NCBI GenBank assembly: GCA_035949375.1
Contig: DASZIG010000030.1
Coordinates: forward strand, 95,207 to 159,206
Length of the DNA stretch: 64,000 bases
Direction: 5' to 3'
Source: Gp13-AA77 sp035949375
Lineage (GTDB): Bacteria; Acidobacteriota; Terriglobia; UBA7540
Below the pieces are notes generated by a model. That model was not told the origin of the DNA. It did no database searches and saw nothing but the letters and a program-made list of their open reading frames with translations. Shown here in pieces: positions 34,073 through 42,720 of the stretch. Every line of letters begins with the position of its first letter. Position 1 is the first letter of the stretch. Both the position numbers and the translations under genes were made by a program.

Positions 34073-36562
34073 GTGAAGTCTTGCACGGCTCCACTTCATC
34101 CGACACGATCAAGGGGTTGGCCCTCGCGAATAAGGCCGGCGAGGAGGCATACACGGCAGGCTCGGGGGCTTGGCCCTACGAGTTTTCGGACGCTCGGGTT
34201 GATCGCGCTTTTGGGCTTGACGCTCGCGGCGGCTGCGTTGCCGGTCCGCGCCCAAGCGACGACGGGTCATGACGTTGCCGGCGGGCTCGGGATCGGCATT
34301 CACTTTGTGCAGCCTCAGCCTGGCGAGATCGAGGCGCTACGAGACACCGGCGTGCGCTGGGTCCGCAAGGACCTGGACTGGGCCTCGACCGAGCGCGCCC
34401 CCGGGGTTTACGACTTTTCGGGGTACGACGCACTGCTCTCGGGGCTCGAAGCGGCCAAGCTGCACACGCTCTTCATCCTCTGCTACTACAATCCTCTTTA
34501 CGATCACGGCCTGTCGCCGGCCAGCGATGAGGCGCGCCAGGCCTTCGCGCACTGGGCGGCAGCGGCAGTCGACCACTTTCGCGGGCACCACATTCTGTGG
34601 GAGGTCTACAACGAGCCCAATTTCCGCTTCTGGACACCGAAACCGAACACCGAAGATTACATCAAGCTGGCGCTCGCGGTCGGCGAGGCGGTGCAGGAGG
34701 CCGCGCCGGACGAAAAGCTGACCGGACCCGCGAGCGCCGAGATCGATCCGCCATTTCTCGAGGCGTGTTTTCGCGCCGGCCTGCTGAATTACTGGTCGGC
34801 CGTCACCATTCACACCTATCGTCCCGGCGATCCCGAAGCGGTGGCGGATGATCTCCTCCACGTCCGCCTGCTGATGCGCAAGTACACACCTCCGGGCAAG
34901 ATCATCCCGGTCATCATCAGCGAGTGGGGATACTCGGCCGTGTGGAAGGGTATAGACGAGCAGAAGCAAGCCGACATGCTGGCGCGCGGGTGGCTCGCGC
35001 AAATTTCGAGCGATGAGGAGATCAGCTTCTGGTACGACTGGGAGAGCGGCGGCGACCCCCATGATCCGGAACAGCACTTCGGCCTGATTGGCCCCCCCGC
35101 CGTCGCGGGCGGAACCGTGACCCTCCCGAAGAATCCCGCGTATAAGGCCGTGCAAACTCTCACCAGCATGCTCGGCGGATTTCGCTTCAACAAGCGGCTA
35201 GCCCTCGATCAGCCCGAGGACTACGTGCTACTGTTCAGCAAAGACGAGGAAGTGCGCCTGGCCGCCTGGACCACGGCGGCGCCGCACCAGGCTACACTTC
35301 CCGCGAGCGCCGGGGCCTTTGAGGTCACCGGCGTCACCGGTGAAAGCCTGGCGGCGCTGGTGGCCGACCGGCACGGCCTAGTGATGACCCTGACGAATCA
35401 GCCGCAGTATCTCGTCCCAAGCGCGCCCAATGACCTGCTGGCCATCGCGGCTGCCTGGCAACGCCTTCCGAACGATATCGAGGTGCGGTCGCCGGGCGAC
35501 CTGACGCTGCGCGTACCGGTCAAGAATCCGCTTGAGAAGGCGGAACACTTCCGCATTCGCGGAATGAATGGGCGCTCCTGGGCAGGACCTGGCCTGAAGG
35601 CCGATCCGGGAGAGACCGCGCATCTGACCACGCAGTTGAACGTTTTCACTCGATTCGAGGAGCCGGTGCGCGCGGGGGTCGAGCTGGACGTGCGAGGGGT
35701 CGGGCGGCTCAACCAGGTGACCACCCTGGTGATCGAGAATCCCTTGCGTGTCACGCTGCTGCCGATCACCCACAATTCGTTGCCCGTACTGATCACGAAC
35801 CCCGCCCGCGACGGCTTCAGCGGCTCGGTGAGCGCAACCGGCACCGCGGGGATCAAGTTCACGAGCGACTCCGTTCCGCTGCACCTCGCGCCCGGGGCGA
35901 ATGACATCACGCTCAACCTGCCGGTCGCCGAGGCTCCAACCGCGATTTACGAGGTCGGAATCAGCGTGCTCAATGAGGGCCACGGCGTGGTGTTGCAGGT
36001 GCCGCCGAGCCGCTTCCTCGCGGTCAGCGATTTCCCGGGCGCCACGGCGGGCGCAGTCCCTTCCGGCTACAAACTGGAATCAGACGGGGCCGCGCCGGGC
36101 GAGAACACGCTGGTGGCGGCGCTGCCGGCCGACGGTCCGCCGGAAACGGGCATGGGCGCGCTCAGGCTGAGCTTCAGGCTGCCGCCCGGCCACACGAGCG
36201 TCCGCGTGACGCCTTCGGAATCCGCGGCGACGGCGATTGCGGGCGAGCCTAGAGCGCTCGGCTTGTGGATCGAGGGCGACAACTCCCGGGTTCGGCCTTT
36301 CCTGCGCTTCGTGGACTCCACGGGACAATTGTTTGAACAGGGCGGAGGAGCCATCGATTGGAAGGGTTGGCGCTACGTTCTGATATTGATGGATGCACCC
36401 CAGGGCACGCACTCGGGAGGCGCGGGCGACGGGGTGATCCACTACCCGATTCGCTGGGACAGCCTGGTGATGCTGCGCAATCCAACGGATCAGGAACTTC
36501 AGGGCGCCGTGTATCTGAGCGGCCCCACCCTGATCTACGGACCCGCCTCCCCTGCCCGATAG
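34073..36562 (+). CDS. Secreted glycoside hydrolase, GH5/GH39-like TIM barrel with C-terminal beta domains
   Basis: The 829-residue protein has a signal peptide ('LIALLGLTLAAAALPVRAQA', ending near residue 60 of the long frame). A TIM-barrel hydrolase follows at about 70-370: 'VRWVRKDLDWASTERAPGVY', acid/base Glu in 'LWEVYNEPNFRFW' and nucleophile Glu in 'VIISEWGYSAVW'. The remaining 450 residues look like beta-sandwich modules of unknown role. Clan GH-A is clear; exact family and substrate are not. The start is uncertain: GTG at 34073 gives a long n-region, so the true start may be further downstream. Confidence 0.8.
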   Translation: MKSCTAPLHPTRSRGWPSRIRPARRHTRQARGLGPTSFRTLGLIALLGLTLAAAALPVRAQATTGHDVAGGLGIGIHFVQPQPGEIEALRDTGVRWVRKDLDWASTERAPGVYDFSGYDALLSGLEAAKLHTLFILCYYNPLYDHGLSPASDEARQAFAHWAAAAVDHFRGHHILWEVYNEPNFRFWTPKPNTEDYIKLALAVGEAVQEAAPDEKLTGPASAEIDPPFLEACFRAGLLNYWSAVTIHTYRPGDPEAVADDLLHVRLLMRKYTPPGKIIPVIISEWGYSAVWKGIDEQKQADMLARGWLAQISSDEEISFWYDWESGGDPHDPEQHFGLIGPPAVAGGTVTLPKNPAYKAVQTLTSMLGGFRFNKRLALDQPEDYVLLFSKDEEVRLAAWTTAAPHQATLPASAGAFEVTGVTGESLAALVADRHGLVMTLTNQPQYLVPSAPNDLLAIAAAWQRLPNDIEVRSPGDLTLRVPVKNPLEKAEHFRIRGMNGRSWAGPGLKADPGETAHLTTQLNVFTRFEEPVRAGVELDVRGVGRLNQVTTLVIENPLRVTLLPITHNSLPVLITNPARDGFSGSVSATGTAGIKFTSDSVPLHLAPGANDITLNLPVAEAPTAIYEVGISVLNEGHGVVLQVPPSRFLAVSDFPGATAGAVPSGYKLESDGAAPGENTLVAALPADGPPETGMGALRLSFRLPPGHTSVRVTPSESAATAIAGEPRALGLWIEGDNSRVRPFLRFVDSTGQLFEQGGGAIDWKGWRYVLILMDAPQGTHSGGAGDGVIHYPIRWDSLVMLRNPTDQELQGAVYLSGPTLIYGPASPAR

Positions 36563-36589
36563 AATCAGCCGATAGAGTTCATGGGCGGT

Positions 36590-36634
36590 ACCCGTAGGAT
36601 CTGGCCTACGGGTGTGTCCATGGAGTGGTATAAT
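36590..36634 (+). promoter_or_regulatory. Hairpin/operator and extended -10 promoter before the transglycosylase gene
   Basis: A perfect 9-bp inverted repeat ACCCGTAGG / CCTACGGGT (36590-36613, 6-nt loop) is followed by an extended -10, TGGTATAAT, with the hexamer at 36629-36634. The -35 region overlaps the repeat, so the repeat could be an operator. It could instead be the upstream gene's terminator stem without a U-tract. Confidence 0.5.
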
Positions 36635-36773
36635 GCAAATCGACCGTGCCCTCGCGGGCACACCGTGGCGCCAAGCCCGCGCGGAGAGGGTCTCTGCGCG
36701 CGGTTCACGGTCTGAAGGAGAATCAGGAGGGGATGCGTTCTCGAGGCGGAGCCCTGCTCGCGCCTGGAGATCC

Positions 36774-37499
36774 ATGATCGGGCCGCTCATTCTCCAATCC
36801 GCTCTCTTGTTGTTGGCCGTAGCGCTTGCCGCTCGTGTTCTCAGGGCCGAGCCTCTTCCTCAAAGTCAGATCGCGCTCGAGATCGACGCCCAGGGCCGCC
36901 GTGTGTACATCAACGCGAGCGATGCGACGCCGGCGCCAGCCGCAGTCGAAGCGCCCGATGCGCGGCCGCAGGCTTCCGCCGCGCCGGAGGCCGTCCGGCA
37001 GGTGATTGGCCAGACGGCCCGCCGGTTCGACATTGATCCGGGATTGGTGGACGCCGTGGTGCGGGTCGAGTCCGGCTACCGGACGCGCGCGCTGTCCTCA
37101 AAGGGCGCAATGGGGCTGATGCAGTTGATTCCCGCCATGGCCGCGCGCTTCGGCGTCCAAGACCCATTCGATCCGGCTGAGAACGTCCGCGGCGGCGTAA
37201 CTTATCTCAGCCAGTTGCTAAAGCAATTCAATGGTGACCTGCCCTTGACGCTCGCAGCCTACAACGCCGGCGAGGGCGCGGTGCAGCGCTACGCGGGCAT
37301 TCCACCGTACGCCGAGACGAAGGATTACGTGCGCAAAGTGACGGCGCTCTATCCCACCGGCGGCATCGCCACGCCAGGTAAACCGCCGGCCACGAGGGTG
37401 TCCCCGAACGGCGATCAGCGGCCGCCGGACAACGCGGCGCGCCCCGCGCCAATCTATCAATACGTCGATGAGCGAGGGGGAATCCACTTTGCCCAATAA
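36774..37499 (+). CDS. Lytic transglycosylase (SLT domain)
   Basis: This peptidoglycan-cleaving enzyme, 241 residues from ATG 36774, has a hydrophobic N-terminal signal/anchor ('LILQSALLLLAVALAARVLR'). The SLT domain (about 75-195) has the catalytic Glu in 'VDAVVRVESGYRTRALSSKG', 'MGLMQLIPAMAARFGVQDPF' and 'LPLTLAAYNAGEGAVQRYAG'. A short C-terminal 'YQYVDERGGIHFAQ' resembles the DUF4124-type ending. It overlaps the next gene, another murein hydrolase, by 32 bp, so both are made together. Confidence 0.9.
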   Translation: MIGPLILQSALLLLAVALAARVLRAEPLPQSQIALEIDAQGRRVYINASDATPAPAAVEAPDARPQASAAPEAVRQVIGQTARRFDIDPGLVDAVVRVESGYRTRALSSKGAMGLMQLIPAMAARFGVQDPFDPAENVRGGVTYLSQLLKQFNGDLPLTLAAYNAGEGAVQRYAGIPPYAETKDYVRKVTALYPTGGIATPGKPPATRVSPNGDQRPPDNAARPAPIYQYVDERGGIHFAQ

Positions 37500-39684
37500 T
37501 GGCCTCCTGAACAGGCGCCGGCTGCCCCGCGCCGGACTGCGGATTATGACCCTCGTGTGTCTCGCGCTCGCCGCATGGACGGCGCCGAATCCCCGGGCGT
37601 TCGCCCTGCTTCCGGGTCGGGCCTCCGCCAAGCGCGAGCGCGCCGCCAAAGCGTACACAAACGCCTTGAAGCTGCGTGCCGCGCTCGAAGCTCGCGCTCC
37701 ACAGGCGCGTTCGTACAAGGACTACATGAAGGTGGCCCGCGCCTTTGACCTGGTGTATCGCACGGACCCGGGATACGCGAAGACTCCTTCGGCCATCGCC
37801 GTCGAAGCGTCCGTCTACCAGGAGATGGGACACGTTCTCAGAAACAATCGCTACTACGAAAGCGCTGTCGCCACGTACCAGTTCCTGGCGGATCAGTACG
37901 GCGGCGCCGCCGTGGCGCGTGATGCGCTGCTGACGGTGGGCGACATCTACCGCGTGGATCTCGGGGATACCGAGGGCGCCGCCAAGGCTTACAGCGACTA
38001 CCTCACGCGCTTCCCATACGCCGCAAACGCGCCCGAGGCCCGCCAGCGATTGGAGCAGATGAACCATCGTGAAGCCGCCCAGGCCGCGGAATCCGCTCAG
38101 GCCGCCGTGAGTCCGGCCGCGGTCGAGAGTGCCGCTCCCCCCGAGGGCCCGGCGCTCGCGTCAGGGCGATTGCTCGCGGTCAGCGACGTTCGCTACTGGG
38201 AGGGTCCGAACTACGTTCGCATTGTCATCAGCGTGGAAGACGAGGCGAAGTTCGAGGCGGCTCGCCTCCAGCATCCCGACCGCATTGTCTTTGACCTGCC
38301 CGGCACCCATCTGAGCCAGGCGCTGAAGGGCAAGTCGTTCCCGATCGGGAACGGGTTCGTGCGCGAAGTCCGCGTGGCGCAGTTCACCCCGGAGGTCAGT
38401 CGCGTGGTGCTCGACGTGGCCAAAATCGACGACTACTCGGTCTTCACCCTGCCCAACCCCTTTCGCTTGATTATTGACGTGCGCGGCCCGGCTCAACCCT
38501 TGCTGGCACGCTCGGCGGCCAGGATGCCCGGCGGAGTACCGGTCTCCGGCACCCGTGCGAGTTTCGCGCCTCCGCCGGAAAGTGCGCAGCCGGTCGCAGA
38601 AGCGCCCGAAACCAGCTACAACACGGCATCGGTCCGCGCGACCCCAAGCGGCACACCGGCTGGGACGACGCGCAGGATGACGTCGGAGCCTGTCGAGAGC
38701 AGCGCCGCAAGCGAACCGGCGGACACAACGGACACCGATGAAACTCCGGCGGTCACGAGCGCCAATCGGGTCAACTATCCGGCGGACAAGCCGGCAAACA
38801 GTCCGGCGAATCGCGCCGGCAGCGCCCTCGAGGGGCGCGTCCAGCCATCGGCCCAAACGTCCTCGGGATCGAGCACTCTGACGCGCGCGCTTGGCTTGAA
38901 GATCGCGCGCATCGTGATCGATCCGGGACACGGCGGTCACGACACGGGAACCATCGGACCCGACGGTCTGGAAGAAAAGAACGTAGTGCTCGACGTGGGG
39001 TTGCGCCTGCGCAAGCTGATCCAGCAACGCATGGGCAGCCAGGTGGTGATGACTCGCAGTGACGACACGTTTATACCGCTCGAAGAGCGGACGGCCATCG
39101 CCAATCAGCGTTCGGCCGACCTGTTCATCTCCATCCACGCCAATGCCAGCCGCGACCCGAGCGCGCGCGGGATCGAGGTGTATTACCTCAACTTCACCTC
39201 GGACCCGAACAGCCTGGAAGTGGCGGCGCGTGAAAACGCGACCTCGCAGGAATCCGTCCATCAACTGCAGAGCCTGATCAAGAAGATCGCGCTGACGGAG
39301 AAGATCCAGGAATCCGATGAATTCGCCCGTCAGGTCGACCAGTCTCTGGACGCCGCCACAGCGCGCACCGGCAACGAACAACCCGATCGCGGGTTGAAAA
39401 AAGCTCCCTTCGTAGTCCTGATCGGCGCCAACATGCCGTCGATCCTGGCTGAAATCTCCTTCCTCACCAACCCGCGCGACGAGCACCTGCTGAGCGAAGC
39501 CAACTACCGGCAACAGATCGCAGAAGGGTTGTATCGCGGCATCGCGCGTTACGTCGCCAACCTTGGATCGGTGAGGATCGCGGAGCGGAACGCCGGCAGC
39601 CTGCCGCCGGGCAGCGCTTCGCGGCCGCACGTGATGGCTCCTCCAGCGGCTCCAGCCGTCGCGGGCAGCGCCCCCGACGAATAG
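37468..39684 (+). CDS. N-acetylmuramoyl-L-alanine amidase with TPR and AMIN domains
   Basis: The 738-residue exported zinc amidase cuts peptide stems from peptidoglycan. Order: signal sequence, TPR-like region at about 55-200 ('YYESAVATYQFLADQYGG'), and AMIN domain at about 232-335 ('VRYWEGPNYVRIVISVEDE'). A Ser/Thr/Pro-rich linker spans about 340-460. The Amidase_3 domain spans about 470-705, with zinc ligands in 'IVIDPGHGGHDTGTIGP', 'LEEKNVVLDV' and 'FISIHANASRD', and catalytic Glu in 'SILAEISFLTNPRDE'. The added TPR segment is unusual compared with AmiC of proteobacteria. An internal ATG at 37546 is an alternative start. Confidence 0.92.
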   Translation: MSEGESTLPNNGLLNRRRLPRAGLRIMTLVCLALAAWTAPNPRAFALLPGRASAKRERAAKAYTNALKLRAALEARAPQARSYKDYMKVARAFDLVYRTDPGYAKTPSAIAVEASVYQEMGHVLRNNRYYESAVATYQFLADQYGGAAVARDALLTVGDIYRVDLGDTEGAAKAYSDYLTRFPYAANAPEARQRLEQMNHREAAQAAESAQAAVSPAAVESAAPPEGPALASGRLLAVSDVRYWEGPNYVRIVISVEDEAKFEAARLQHPDRIVFDLPGTHLSQALKGKSFPIGNGFVREVRVAQFTPEVSRVVLDVAKIDDYSVFTLPNPFRLIIDVRGPAQPLLARSAARMPGGVPVSGTRASFAPPPESAQPVAEAPETSYNTASVRATPSGTPAGTTRRMTSEPVESSAASEPADTTDTDETPAVTSANRVNYPADKPANSPANRAGSALEGRVQPSAQTSSGSSTLTRALGLKIARIVIDPGHGGHDTGTIGPDGLEEKNVVLDVGLRLRKLIQQRMGSQVVMTRSDDTFIPLEERTAIANQRSADLFISIHANASRDPSARGIEVYYLNFTSDPNSLEVAARENATSQESVHQLQSLIKKIALTEKIQESDEFARQVDQSLDAATARTGNEQPDRGLKKAPFVVLIGANMPSILAEISFLTNPRDEHLLSEANYRQQIAEGLYRGIARYVANLGSVRIAERNAGSLPPGSASRPHVMAPPAAPAVAGSAPDE

Positions 39685-39819
39685 CGTAGAGTCCAAGAGG
39701 CCAGACGTCGACATGGCACCGAGCTTCAGCTCGGCAAATGGAGCGAGATTTGAAAACGGTTGAAGAGTTGACCGTATGCCAAGCGACCGAGGAATCGGGT
39801 ATGATGTGGCGGGTGACTG

Positions 39820-40131
39820 ATGGACGCCCTTGTGCAGGGGAAGACGAACGAGGTAGCGGAGATTTGCAAGCAGCGAGGTGTACGTCGCCTAGCCTTATTC
39901 GGCTCGGCAGCCGCCGGCACTTTCGATTCTGCGTCCAGCGATCTCGACTTCCTTGTGGAATTTGCGCCTCAGAGCCCGGCCCAACTCGCAGACAACTACT
40001 TTGGTTTGCAAGAAGATCTCGAACGGCTCTTCCAACTACCAGTCGAGTTGGCGGAACCGGGACCCATCCGTAATCCCTACTTCAAGCGCGCCATCGAGCG
40101 GACCCAGGTCGTGCTCTATGCTGCGACTTGA
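39820..40131 (+). CDS. MNT-type nucleotidyltransferase, antitoxin of a MNT/HEPN pair
   Basis: The 103-residue minimal nucleotidyltransferase has the motif 'RLALFGSAAAGTFDSASSDL' continuing into 'DFLVEF', i.e. GSxxxG with the catalytic Asp pair. 'YFGLQEDLERLFQLPVELAE' follows. In characterised MNT/HEPN systems this protein AMPylates and silences the HEPN ribonuclease. It overlaps the HEPN gene by 14 bp. Confidence 0.88.
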   Translation: MDALVQGKTNEVAEICKQRGVRRLALFGSAAAGTFDSASSDLDFLVEFAPQSPAQLADNYFGLQEDLERLFQLPVELAEPGPIRNPYFKRAIERTQVVLYAAT

Positions 40132-40475
40132 GGTCCGCAAGTACCTCCTCGACATCGCCGAGGCGTGCGATTTTACTCACTCGGTTTACGGCCGGAAAGA
40201 CGCTGGCCAACTACGTTGCTGATCCCATGCTTCGCTTCGCCGTGGAGCGGCAGTTTGAGATCGTCGGGGAACCACTGAACCAAGCGATTCGACTGGAGCC
40301 GGGCTTGTCCGACCAGGTGAGCAACTCCCGCCGCATCGTTGCCTTTCGGAACCGACTGATCCACGGCTACGCTTCGATCTCAGATGAGGTAGTTTGGGGA
40401 GTCATCGAGACCAGCCTGCCGGCGTTGCGGCGTGAGGTGACGGCGCTGCTCGGTGAATCGGAGGGCGACGAATGA
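40118..40475 (+). pseudogene. HEPN domain ribonuclease toxin, frameshifted
   Basis: The N-terminus ('MLRLEVRKYLLDIAEACD') lies in one frame and the rest ('TRFTAGKTLANYVADPMLRF') in another. The junction is a run of four T (40171-40174); deleting one T restores a normal HEPN protein. The catalytic RNxxxH motif is intact in 'IVAFRNRLIHGYASISDEVV'. As written the toxin is inactive while the paired MNT gene is whole. A one-base sequence error would explain it equally well. Confidence 0.82.
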
Positions 40476-40553
40476 TGCCTGCGCTGCACTGGCTGGCGCA
40501 GAACCGAAAGCAAGATATTGCGCCAGCCTGCCTGGACCCTTGATACTCGGGCC

Positions 40554-41051
40554 ATGACTCGAAGAGAGCTTCTGGCGAACCTGGCAGTCGCTGCAGCCTT
40601 CTCTTTCGGAACGGGAGGATTGGGAGCCATGGAACAACGGATCAGCGCCGTGACCCTTGGCGTGAGGGACCTGGCGGTCTCGCGGCGATTCTACGTGGAC
40701 GGCCTCGGTTGGAAACCCGTCTTCGAGAACAAGGAGATCATCTTTTTCCAGGCGGGCGGGATGATCTTCGCGCTTTTCCTGCGTGACCAACTCGCCGCGG
40801 ATTTCGAGGCCGACCCAAAGACGTTCGGCCGGGCCGCGATGGCGCTAGCCTATAACGTGCGCGCGAAGGCCGAGGTTGATCCCTTGCTGAAACGCGCTCA
40901 GGATGCGGGCGCGCCGATCCTGAAGCCTGCGCGCCAGGCGTCCTGGGGCGGTTACTCCGGCTATTTTGCCGATCCGGACGGTTTCGCATGGGAAGTAGCT
41001 TGGAATCCGGGATGGCCCCTGGCAGCCGACGGCAGCGTCAGCTATCGCTGA
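40554..41051 (+). CDS. VOC (glyoxalase/bleomycin-resistance) family protein, possibly Tat-exported
   Basis: The 165-residue product has a single VOC fold: 'QRISAVTLGVRDLAVSRRFY', 'GLGWKPVFENKEIIFFQAGG' and 'GYFADPDGFAWEVAWNPGW'. VOC proteins are metal-dependent lyases, dioxygenases or binding proteins; the substrate is not readable. From ATG 40554 the N-terminus 'MTRRELLANLAVAAAFSFG' looks like a short twin-arginine signal. ATG 40629 would instead give a cytosolic protein. Confidence 0.82.
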   Translation: MTRRELLANLAVAAAFSFGTGGLGAMEQRISAVTLGVRDLAVSRRFYVDGLGWKPVFENKEIIFFQAGGMIFALFLRDQLAADFEADPKTFGRAAMALAYNVRAKAEVDPLLKRAQDAGAPILKPARQASWGGYSGYFADPDGFAWEVAWNPGWPLAADGSVSYR

Positions 41052-41088
41052 TCGGCTCCAACGAATCGGCGCAGGGCAGCGGCCTATG

Positions 41089-42651
41089 TCAGGGCCGGTA
41101 GATCGCCACCCATTGGCCGCGCCGATCCCACCTTGCCGCCAGCTTCAGGTGGAGTCGCGCTACGAGTTCCCGCTCCGGCACTTGCGGCGCGTAATCGAAA
41201 TAGCGCGACTGAAGATTCTCGAGCCAGGGGAAGCGTTCCAGCCAGTTGCCCGGGGGCTCCCACTTGCGCGAGTAGAGATAGAGCGCATCGAAGGACCCGG
41301 GGCTGACAGACTGCAGGTCGGCCGCACCGAAGCCTTCCACCTGGATCACGCGGAGCGGACGCGTGACGTAGCCGAGATCGGGCGACTCGAGCTCGTTTGT
41401 GGCCGGCCAGGCCGTGAGAACGCGCAACCCGGGCACGCGCGCGTCGTAGTCCTCTAGGTACTTTGCGGCCTGCTGGTGCAGCCGGATGAAGTCCGCGAAC
41501 GCAAGGTTGTCTTCATAGGGAAACGGGTAAGGCGGATTGTTGAACCAGGCAAGCACCAGGCAGGCTGTGGCCACCAGGCAGCCGGCTCGCGCAAGCGCGC
41601 GCGGCAGACGCCAGATCCATCCGATAGCCAGCACCATGAGCGGCGGATAAATCGGCAGCGTGTAGCGCGGCAGAATCGCGCCGCCCACCGCGCTCAGCAT
41701 CGCGAGATAAGCCGCCACGAGCAGCGAAGTCAACAGAATGAATTGGCGTGAGCGGTCGTCTTCTTGTGTTCGTGCGTCTTCTTGTGTTCGTGTCATCTGC
41801 GCAGTCTGCGGGTGCTTGCGGGTCCACCACCAGCCTGCGAACGCCAGGGCGGCCAGGAGCCAGTTGAATCCGCTGATAAAGACCTCGTAAAAGCGCCGTA
41901 GAAAACTGAGCTGCATGCGCACGGGATTCAGCGTGGAATAGAGGTTGTACGTCAGATAGCCGGCGTTGCCGGTCCAAAAGCCGGTGTGGTGATGATAGTA
42001 GAGCGCCCAGGCAGCGAGCGGCAGACAGGGTGAAGCGAGCGCGATCCACGCAGACGCGCGAACCTTGCCGCCGGGGCGCCGGGACTCGATCCAGAGGTAA
42101 GCCCAGGCCACGGGCACCAGCACAATCGCGGTCTCCTTGGTAAGCGTCGCGAGCCACGCGGCTGCCGCGAAAAACATCCAGCGTTCGTCGAGAAGCGCGC
42201 GGACGGCGAGAAGGGTGAAGAACGCCACGGCCAGATCGAGATGCGCCATCTCGCTCTGGGCGAAGAAGAGCGGCGCAACGGCCAGCAGCACGGCGGCAGC
42301 GATAGAGGCCTCGCGGGCCTCGGCGCGTTTGCCGAACAGGCGCCGGGCGAGCCCCAACGTGGCGATCACGGTAGCAGCCGCGAACAGGTTCATGGCCGCG
42401 CGCGTGACGAGCGGCGAAAAACCGAAGATCCGCCAGGCAAGCGCCAGGTAGACGCTCACCAGCGGGGTGTGACCGATGGGCTCAGTGCTTGCCGGAATCA
42501 GCAGGCCGTGGCGAAAGAAATCGAGCGCCGCCGGTACGTAGTATCCGGCTTCGTCCCAGTGGTAAGGGAGCCTGAGGAACGGAGCGTGCAGGGCCAGAAG
42601 ACCCAGCCACACTCCGACGACCGCCGATATTGTTGTCGCGTAACGACGCAT
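41089..42651 (-). CDS. Membrane glycosyltransferase (PMT/ArnT-like, GT-C fold)
   Basis: The 520-residue polytopic protein has the GT-C features: 'HAPFLRLPYHWDEAGYYVPA' with the acidic loop residues after the first helix, 'RLFGKRAEAREASIAAAVLL' and 'FFAQSEMAHLDLAVAFFTLL'. About ten further helices follow, then a soluble C-terminal part. Such enzymes move sugars from polyprenyl-phosphate donors to lipids or proteins outside the membrane. A tandem 18-bp repeat (around 41757-41794) duplicates six residues ('TRTQEDARTQED') in a loop without breaking frame. I chose ATG 42651. Confidence 0.85.
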   Translation of the reverse strand: MRRYATTISAVVGVWLGLLALHAPFLRLPYHWDEAGYYVPAALDFFRHGLLIPASTEPIGHTPLVSVYLALAWRIFGFSPLVTRAAMNLFAAATVIATLGLARRLFGKRAEAREASIAAAVLLAVAPLFFAQSEMAHLDLAVAFFTLLAVRALLDERWMFFAAAAWLATLTKETAIVLVPVAWAYLWIESRRPGGKVRASAWIALASPCLPLAAWALYYHHHTGFWTGNAGYLTYNLYSTLNPVRMQLSFLRRFYEVFISGFNWLLAALAFAGWWWTRKHPQTAQMTRTQEDARTQEDDRSRQFILLTSLLVAAYLAMLSAVGGAILPRYTLPIYPPLMVLAIGWIWRLPRALARAGCLVATACLVLAWFNNPPYPFPYEDNLAFADFIRLHQQAAKYLEDYDARVPGLRVLTAWPATNELESPDLGYVTRPLRVIQVEGFGAADLQSVSPGSFDALYLYSRKWEPPGNWLERFPWLENLQSRYFDYAPQVPERELVARLHLKLAARWDRRGQWVAIYRP

Positions 42652-42720
42652 CGGTTGTGCGATACTTTCCAGCTGGCGGCGCCCCAGCGTCACCTTGACG
42701 CCGCCCTGACGGAGGACAGC

